Origin: Chiua virens
Lineage: Eukaryota > Basidiomycota > Agaricomycetes > Boletales > Boletaceae
DNA length: 64,000 nucleotides
Direction of reading: 5' to 3'
Assembly (NCBI GenBank): GCA_019787685.1
Contig: JAHNUO010000001.1
Coordinates: forward strand, 1,116,001 to 1,180,000
The first letter of the stretch is position 1; every line of letters begins with the position of its first letter. The notes beneath the pieces were generated by a model, which was given only the letters and a program-made list of their open reading frames with translations, was not told where the DNA came from and did no database searches. A program made the position numbers and the translations under genes. Positions 55,890-64,000 of this stretch are shown in pieces.

Positions 55890-58800
55890 ATGACAGTGAC
55901 CACCATCGGTGCTGGTGACACCACCGCGACGACCACCCAGGGTCACACCGTCACCGTCAATGAAACCATTCTCCCGCGCAAGTACCAGGAGGAAATATTC
56001 CGCCGTGCCCAGGAGCATAATATCATCGCTGCCCTCGATACTGGAAGTGGGAAAACCCTAATCAGCATTCTACTCATCAAATGGGTCGTTTTGCAGCCGA
56101 GTGCTGTAGGCAAAGTCGTCGTATTTCTCGTACCCAAAGTCGCCCTTGTCGAACAGCAGTCGGATTTTATTGCGTCTCAGACCCCTTTGAGGGTGCGAAA
56201 GTTTCATGGAAGCCTCGATTTGGAGCTCTCGGATAGGGCAAATTGGAAAAGTTCGTTTGAGAAAGCCGATGTAGTCGTAATGACAGGTGAGCTCATATCA
56301 GTCGCTGGAGGTCAAGGCGTTGGTTCTGAACGGTATTGGTAGCCCAGATATTCCTCAATATCCTCACGCATTCGCATTGGAGTATCGATAAAGTACGTTG
56401 TCTGTCGATTGTTATGGGTGTTGTTAATCTGTGAATGGAGGTCTCGTTGATTATTTTCGATGAATGCCACCACACCCGCAAGAACCACGCTTATAATGGT
56501 ATCATGCGCGAATACTTTCAAGTTCATCCCGCCGAACGCCCAAAGGTATTTGGCATGACGGCGTCGCCTATCTGGAATCCCAAGGATGCGGAGGGCTCTT
56601 TGTCGACTTTGGAGAAAAATTTGGATGCCACCGTCATTGCCGTCCGTGAACATGTCTCCTGAACTCCTTGAAAACTCCCCCCGACCCGTAGAAGTGTGTA
56701 TCTCTATCTCTTTCTGGTTATCAGCTGGATGGATATTTACACACTCTACAGATGATTACAGAGTACCTCCCTCCCCCTGATAACTATCTCTATCTAAACC
56801 CAAGCCTCTGGGACACTCTGACGCTCTTTGAATTCGACGATGTTGGCATATCATGGGAAAAATTACGAATGAAGTACCATGTCACTCGGAACAGCCTTGG
56901 TCCCTATTCAGCAGACCTCTTTATATATCATGAGGTTCGTGCGCGAGTCAATCAACTCCTTCTGGAATTCGATATTCTCGGTGATCACATGATCAATCCC
57001 TTTGAACTTCAAGAGAACGGCATGGACATCGACGAGCCTCCCATGCATAACAGCAAACCAGCGATCCCCGTTGCCCTCGAACAGATTGACTCCATCCTTT
57101 CTGATTTCAAGCTTTTTTTTGAAGACCCTTCCACTTCCCCGCCTGTCGTACCAATCCCTGTCCCGCTTGCTTGGTGCACTCCCAAGGTAAAGGCACTCAC
57201 CGAGGTCCTGCTCGCATACCATACCCCAACATTTCATGGGATTGTTTTTGTGGAGCAGCGTCAGGTCGCTGCTTGCCTTGCTAAAGTCCTCTCCAAGATT
57301 CCCGAGCTGCGGGGTCGCATTCGTTGCGCTGAGCTTGTGGGACATGGCGGTGGTCATGGCTCACGGAGCAAAGGGGGTTCCAATTCGAATTTGGCTTCAG
57401 GGGTGAACGTGAAGGGCATGGGTTTGGCACGGCAGCAAGATACAGTAAGGTCATTCCGGAAGTCTTATGAGGAAGGCGGTTTAAATTTGTGTATGTTCTC
57501 TTAATTAATACCGCACCGGACGATATTGATCATCCTTCTTCAGTGGTTGCCACATCAGTCGCCGAAGAAGGGTTGGATTTTCCAGTGTGTCTCCTTGTAT
57601 CTTTTCGTTATTTGGTGAAGCTCAATATTGGGGACCATAGGCCTGCGACCTTGTTATACGCTTTGATCCTCTCCATCATATGGTTGGGTATGTCCAGTCA
57701 AGAGGTCGAGCACGAACGAAGACCTCTACCTTCGTTATCATGGCACAAGTTGGCCATACCTCACACCTCGACCGCTACAAGACTTTCCAAGAAATCGAGC
57801 CTGAACTCAAGAAGGTCTATCAAGCTCGAGAAAATCCCACCCGTCCCGCTTCACCGGAATCATCATCAGACTCCGAGGAGGGTGAGCTAGAAGAAGATGA
57901 CCCCGAAGATCTCGCAGCGCGTGAACGATACATCGTTCCATCCACTGGGGCGGTGCTGACCTATGGCTCTGCCATTGGACTGATCAATTATCTGTGTTCC
58001 CTCATTCCACATGACGTCTACACCCCTGCACCGATGCCAAAGTATAGTGGCGACTACGCTGCTATTTTGGAACTTCCATCAAGCCTCCCCCTTCCCGTTG
58101 ATCACCTCATATATCGAGGGCCCCCTCGGAATTCGAAGCGCGAAGCAAAACGCGCCGTTGCATTCATGGCTGTCAAAGCCCTTCACAAGCTTGACGTATT
58201 CGATGACTACCTCCTCCCTTCGACTGGTTCAAAGGGGAAAAGTGATTATGATGCGGACGGTCGCAAACTTCTTGATATCTCAGAAGTCCCGGATATCATG
58301 GACGTCTTCGTACAAGACCCGTGGACGCTTGGTCCGAGACTGCGAATGCATGTCATCTCAATCGACGGAGAAGACTGTGCCGGGCTCATCACCGGCACAG
58401 AGTTACCGCCACTTGAACTCTACAGCGAAGGCTGCACTATCACCATGCGCTGTACGGATGAACTCGTGTTTCACCCCAAGGAAGAAAGGGAGTCCCTCCA
58501 CCTACTCCAAGAACACACCAAGATGGGAATCTGGTTTTGTATCACTGGGCGCCCAATCACGCTACCGATGACATGCTTCCTTGTTCCCCTCACGGAGCAC
58601 AACTGTATTGATTTCGAGGCCGTGAAACGTGTTGTTGACGAACCTTACGGTACATACGACTGGAGTGGAGTCACCGAGAAAGACTTCGGTACACAAATGG
58701 TTATGAACTGCAATCTCTATGGCCGTGCTCAGATTCTTCACACCATAAGATACGATCTCACCGCATTATCTGTACCACCACCGGGCTCGCGCGAGGCACC

Positions 58801-60725
58801 ATTTGCGACGTACCACGAGTATTTCGTACAAAAATGGACTAGGAAAAGCCGCGAAGCTTTCGTTCCGACGGATTGTCCGCTTATTGAGATCCACAGCCTT
58901 CCCCGTGCTCCCTCCGGCCTTTATCGCCCGGCATCGAGACACCAACCCGTTGACAAGTACAAACGCCATACAGCACCCGTTGGGTCGATCGTCCCGCGGG
59001 ATGCATGCAGGGTTGTCCATTTGTCTCAGCGAGTTTATCGCGCTTTCATATTCCTGCCTCGGATTTGTAGGCGCGCAACGGATCTTTATCGGGCAAGAGA
59101 AGAACGTGTGCAGCTAGGATTACCTCCGATGGACGATGACCTTCTCATCGAAGGATCTACTCTACCCACCACAAATGCGACATGGAACAACCAGCGATTG
59201 GAGACGTTGGGAGACTCCGTACTTAAACTCACCTCTACAGTCCACATCATGAACAAGTTCCCCCACCGACACGAGGGTCAGCTTTCTCAACTGCGCCAAA
59301 GCAGTATATCGAATCGCACCTTACTAGCGCGTGCCAAAGAGATTGGTCTCGAGCGGTTTCTTACATCGGAGGCACAAAGCCTCCATGTGTGGAGATACAC
59401 GATCCCCGAGGGCTCAGACGTGGTGGATTGCTTGATGCAAGCGAAGCATACGGTGCGCAGGGAGTATCCCCGTCGAAGCTTGCAGGATTGCATGGAGGCA
59501 ACTCTTGGTGCAGCATTTCTGACTGGTGGCATTGATATGGCATTGCGGGCTGGTGATACTTTGGGGCTGTCGATGGGAGGGGCTCTCCCATGGTCGCTCC
59601 GATACTCCCGGTTGCCAGAGCCGACCCTCGTACCGCCAATCTTTGCGGATCTTCAAGATTTAATGGGATACAGATTCCATCGCGGAGAGCTATTAATCGA
59701 AGCTATCACACATCCGTCGTTTACTACGTCTGCAGGATCATCATATCAACGTCTGGAGTTTCTCGGTGATGGTAAGGACGACTTCGCTGGAGCAATCCAT
59801 TCCGATACTCATACAATTCAGCTGTAATTGACCTAGTCGTAATGCGCCACCTTTTCCGAAAGTTCACAGATGCTACATCCGGCCAGCTTTCTGCCGCGCG
59901 TTCTCGTGCTGTCTGCGGACCTACCCTTGCATCGGTCGCTGTTAACCGTCTTGGCCTACACAAACATTTACTCATCAACAACGTCGAACTTAGCACTGCA
60001 ATCATTCGACATGTACCGCTCCTCGAGACCCTCTCGCCCGAAGATGCAATCCTCAAGGGATGGAAATATGATCCTCCCAAAGCATTGAGCGACGTGCTAG
60101 AGAGCCTTGTTGGTGCGGTCCTTGTCGACAGCGCATACAACTTCGAGAAGACAGCTGCAGTTGTCGAAGTGGTGATGAGTGATATTTTAGACGTATTGAC
60201 CACCAACCTTCCGAGAGATCCGGTGTCGGAATTGATGGTTTGGGCTGCCACACAGGGTTGCAAGAGAATCGCATTTCAGCAAGTGCCTCATAGTAACACA
60301 TTGATAAGAGCTGACGGTTATCCCCCTTTTGTTTTAGAAAAAGCCAGAGCAACGCAGAACTACGCCGAAATGACAGTGTTGCGGTCATTGTTCACGAAGT
60401 CGTCGTCGCTGGTCCCATTACAGCGAGCAATCTTTCGTTGTCTAAAGGTCTTGCCGCTGAGCGGGCACGCGCTATCTTGGATGATCCAAGCCATGAAATG
60501 AGTCTCGTCCTCGTATGTGACTGTCGAAAGGCAGCTAAGGAACGAATGGATATATGCCCCGAGCCTCCTACTGATCAGACAAGTCAAAAGATCACGGACG
60601 AGACTGAGGACGGTTTTGCATCCATCGCAAAGCAGAAGCTAGAGGAAAACTATACCCCTCCTATCGAGGCCGTGGAAGAGGCGGAGGAAGAGCCCGACGA
60701 TGAAATGGTTCCGACCAAAGTTTAA
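55890..60725 (+). CDS. DCL: Dicer-like ribonuclease III
   Basis: Cuts double-stranded RNA into small RNAs for gene silencing. Seven exons (55890-56286, 56343-56392, 56441-56693, 56752-57490, 57544-57584, 57641-59771, 59822-60725) would give about 1504 residues. In order: helicase domain with DTGSGKT (motif I), FDECHH (DExH box), MTASP, and VATSVAEEGLDFPACD plus VQSRGRAR (motifs V and VI); the Dicer dimerisation domain around LINYLCSLIPHD; no clear PAZ; RNase IIIa with QRLETLGDSVLKL and QDCMEATLGAAFL; RNase IIIb with QRLEFLGDAVIDL and SDVLESLVGAVLVDS; and a divergent C-terminal domain. Both RNase III acidic quartets look intact. Two single-base frame changes occur: one extra base at 56655-56662 and one missing base at 60366-60370 in an A run. 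Confidence 0.93.
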
Positions 60726-61064
60726 TGTTGGGAGGAGGGCTACTGAAGATCCTGGGATGAACTGCTGGCGACCCTTTGCACTGCCGCGAATGGTTGTTAG
60801 CGGTTATTTCCACGTTTCTTCCATTCTATGATTCTCTTCAGTGTGCTATCAACTTACATATACCGTGCCATTATGATGCACCTCACACGTCAACTTTCTC
60901 TGTGGATATAATATGCAGTGATCATCGGATACATATGTACTTTTGCAATATTTGCCACGATTAGACCAAACAATACCAAACTGTTTCTCATCCGAGTTAC
61001 AGACTCGCACTTGTCTCCTCATTCTTTACCAAGTACTCATCACCTTCTGGCGTGATATACGACC
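60726..61064. other. Intergenic, Dicer to V-ATPase a subunit
   Basis: Short tandem spacer with the Dicer 3' end and the promoter of the V-ATPase gene. No other feature recognised. Confidence 0.5.
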
Positions 61065-64000
61065 ATGGGAGACGACTATCCTTCGCTGTTCCGTGCGTTC
61101 CAGGCGTTGCTTATGTTTTCCGGCACTAAAAGCAATCTAGGTTCGGAGCAGATGAGCTTGGTTCAGCTCTATATACCCACCGAAGTAGCCCATGATACAG
61201 TTGCTGAACTCGGAGAGCTTGGAAATGTCCAGTTCAAGGATGTCCGTTCTGTGATGCTAGTTTTTTGATACTTTCTGACGAAAATTTCTTGTTAGTTGAA
61301 TCCAACCGTTAATCCTTTCCAGCGTTCCTTCGTCGGTGAAATAAGGAGATTCGAGGACATGGCGCGTCGCGTTCGCTTCTTCGCATCTCAAATTGAGAAG
61401 GAAACAGACGTGATACCGATCCGCCCTCTCTACGACTCGGCACCTCTCATTACTGTTGGCCCGAGCGCAGCACACAACATTGACGAACTCGACGTCACTT
61501 TAGCAGAGCACGAGACTAGGCTTTTACAGATGAACGCGAGTTACAAGCTACTCAGTGAGCGTACTAAAGAGCTTGTTGAAGCGCGCCATGTCCTGAGAGA
61601 GACAGCGGGTTTCTTTGAGAAGGTGAGTCAGCTCGATGACGGTATCTACCATCCTTACCCGTTACCGTTGTCAAGGCCGAAACACAGCAGACAGATATCA
61701 GGACTTCTTTTGACGATAGTTCAGCCCCTCTTCTTCAGCATGACGACCGCGAAAATCAATATTCGTCGACAGTTCAGTTTGATTTGGAGTATGCTCAATT
61801 CTTTAACCTCATTTTCTTCCTTTTTGAAACCTTGCTTTAGGTTCGTTGCAGGAACTATCGATAGAGCCCGTATCCCAACATTCGAACGCGTGCTCTGGCG
61901 TGTCTTGAGGGGCAATTTGTATATGAACCACACGGACATCACCGAGCCGTTTGTTGACCCCGAGACCGGCTCTGAGACACGCAAGAACGTGTTCATCATC
62001 TTTGCGCATGGTGATGCACTACTTGCCAAGATCCGCAAAGTCGCTGAGTCGATGGGTGCCACTTTGTATCCTATCGACGCAAACGCCGACAAGCGTTCTG
62101 ACTCGCTTCGTGAAGTTACCGCTCGTCTAGAGGACCTTCAGACCATCCTCTATAACACCAAGGCCAATAGGCGCGAAGAACTAGTGACCATCGGGGAGAA
62201 TCTTGCGCGCTGGCGGGATGTTGTTCGAAAGGAAAAGATGATTTATGAGATGATGAATCTCTTCAACTATGACGTGCGGAGGAAGACTTTGGTGGCGGAA
62301 GGATGGTGTCCGACGAGAGACATTGCCATAATACAAGTTGCTCTTGGACATGCAACAGTAGGTCGTCTCATCGTCAGTCTGTTAGCCCATTGATTCGTTT
62401 CCTAGGAGGAGTCTGGAACCAGTGTTGTGCCAATTTTACATGAGCTCCGCACCAACAAGAAGCCGCCCACTTTCAACAGAACAAACAAATTCACGGAAGG
62501 TTTCCAGGCGATCATGGACAGTTACGGAGTCGCCACCTATCAAGAAGTTAATCCCGGCCTCTTTGCCATCATCACCTTCCCATTCCTGTTCGCCGTGATG
62601 TTCGGTGATATTGGTCATGGTTTGATCATCTTCTTCGCCGCTGTGTACATGATCATGAATGAGAGAAAGTGGGCGAAGGGAGGTCTTGGGGAGGTGGGTG
62701 ACACGTTTAGGAATCTGTTCCCGACTCATTCCACCGCCCTAGATTATGAGTCTATTCTTCTTGTAAGTTAGGGTGGACCACCTGGAGTGGAGCTGGATGT
62801 ACTAACGTGCATGCAGCGGCCGATATATCATTCTTTTAATGGGGTTGTTCTCAGTCTACACCGGCCTCATGTATAACGACATTTTTTCAAAGTCCCTTCA
62901 CATCTGGCATTCTGGATGGGACTTCCCAGAAAGCAATGGGACACTTCATGGCGTCTCGAATGGTCACGTATATCCTTTTGGTTTGGATCCAGGCTGGCAT
63001 GGTGCAGATAACGCTCTGGTATTTACGAATTCATACAAGATGAAGATGGCGATTATTCTTGGGGTGATCCACGTAAGAGCCTTGCTGGTTTCATAGTAGG
63101 GCCTAGAATGACACATTTCTAGATGACATTTGCCTTGTGTTTGCAGCTCCCCAATCACATCAAGTTCAAGCGTCCGTTGGACATTTACGCCAATTTCATT
63201 CCTCAGATGATCTTCCTTCAGTCCATCTTTGGATACCTAGTCGTGTGCATCATTTACAAGTGGACGATCGACTGGACTAAGGTGACGACAGAACCCCCAT
63301 CATTGTTGAATATGTTGATTGCAATGTTCTTGTCCCCTGGATCCGTCGATTCCGAGAGTCAATTTTACCCTGGACAAGGGTTCGTACAAGTCGTCCTGCT
63401 TCTACTTGCTATGGTTTGCGTTCCTTGGATGCTTTGCATGAAGCCATACTTCTCTGGAAGGAGATGCAGAAGATTCAGGGCCAAGGGTATGTGGGGCTTA
63501 ATCATGACGGTCCTCGCGACAGTTCCGATGAGGTGCTGGAAATCGAAGAAGAAGGTAATGGTCGGGTTATTGTTGAAGAAATGGAGGAGGAACACGTGAG
63601 TGACTCGCTCTTGTCTAGGATGGCGATACCGATAAATCTTGTCAGGAACAACACGACTTCGGGGAGGTTGTCATTCACCAGATTATCCACACAATTGAAT
63701 TCTGTCTCGGTTGTATATCACATACAGCTTCTTACCTCCGATTATGGGCACTATCCTTGGCGCACGCTCAACTATCCGAGGTTCTGTGGAGTATGACGAT
63801 GGAAGGAGTTCTGGGCATGGAGGGTATTTTTGGCATGATCGTAATCACATTCACTACAGTGATGTGGTTCAGCATGACCGTGGCTATTTTGTGTCTCATG
63901 GAGGTGCGAATTTTGGTAAACGTGTGTCCAAGCGACTGACCCGGATCGATGTCGCCCATTTTAGGGACTCTCGGCGTTTCTGCATGCCCTCCGACTCCAC
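61065..64000 (+). CDS. VPH1: V-type proton ATPase subunit a (VPH1/STV1), 3' truncated by window
   Basis: Membrane subunit that forms the proton half-channels of the vacuolar ATPase. Eleven exons are visible (61065-61092, 61141-61241, 61296-61622, 61676-61788, 61841-62357, 62406-62693, 62743-62762, 62817-63072, 63123-63595, 63646-63903, 63965 onward), and the last runs off the window after FLHALRLH. The cytosolic N-terminal domain begins [20 protein letters not shown] and includes [21 protein letters not shown]. Membrane segments follow with [31 protein letters not shown], and [20 protein letters not shown], whose Arg is essential for proton transfer. The 20-nt exon at 62743 is needed for the LGEIMSLFFFGRY joint. 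At about 63447-63452 one base is missing between KPYF and [13 protein letters not shown]-terminus not in this window. Confidence 0.94.

Noticed and set aside
1..64000. CRISPR arrays, rRNA or tRNA genes
   Set aside because: No regularly spaced repeats and no convincing tRNA arms (a GTTCGAATC-like word at 21771 lacks any surrounding cloverleaf) or rRNA sequence were seen.

Overview
The window is nuclear DNA of a filamentous basidiomycete, most likely an Agaricomycete. Genes are cut by many short introns of about 45-75 nt with GT..AG or occasional GC..AG ends. Housekeeping proteins have fungal architecture, and several families seen mainly in mushroom-forming fungi are present: DUF6534-type membrane proteins, type I surface proteins with a beta-sandwich ectodomain, a TolB-like/amidohydrolase fusion, and an arginine/serine-rich conserved protein. 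I could not place the species.

Layout. 1-2.7 kb: repeat-rich and gene-poor. 2.7-12.4 kb: membrane aldehyde dehydrogenase (MSC7-like, +), SCAP (+), HAT1 (-) and the kinetochore protein MTW1/MIS12 (+, divergent from HAT1). 12.8-17.4 kb: two tandem DUF6534-like membrane protein genes (+). 17.7-20.9 kb: a MIF-like gene and an O-fucosyltransferase-like type II membrane protein (both -). 21-32 kb: a paralog cluster of surface proteins (five copies on both strands, at least two of them relics) with a conserved putative mitochondrial protein embedded. 32.5-34.3 kb: glutathione reductase (-). 34.3-39.6 kb and 41.7-45.8 kb: long gene-poor stretches flanking a conserved basidiomycete protein of unknown function. 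45.8-64 kb: dense housekeeping block with POP7-like/eRF1 (divergent), a small conserved nuclear-type protein, the TolB/amidohydrolase fusion, phosducin-like PLP2/Dicer (divergent), and the V-ATPase a subunit cut by the window end.

How the genes relate. Most neighbours are functionally unrelated. Three divergent pairs share short promoters: HAT1/MTW1 (154 bp), POP7-like/eRF1 (217 bp) and PLP2/Dicer (182 bp). SCAP implies SREBP-type sterol sensing. Dicer implies RNA silencing. Glutathione reductase and the aldehyde dehydrogenase serve redox and aldehyde detoxification.

A cross-cutting observation: reconstructed reading frames are exact over thousands of bases in many genes (ALDH, SCAP, glutathione reductase, O-fucosyltransferase-like, PLP2, MIF, the amidohydrolase fusion). 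However HAT1, eRF1, Dicer (two sites), the V-ATPase a subunit, the 39.6-kb gene and one surface-protein paralog each need a single-base correction at a conserved place. Because several of these are essential genes, unpolished homopolymer or indel errors in the assembly are the simplest explanation, and gene-loss claims from this window should wait for read-level checking. I found no CRISPR array, rRNA or convincing tRNA.
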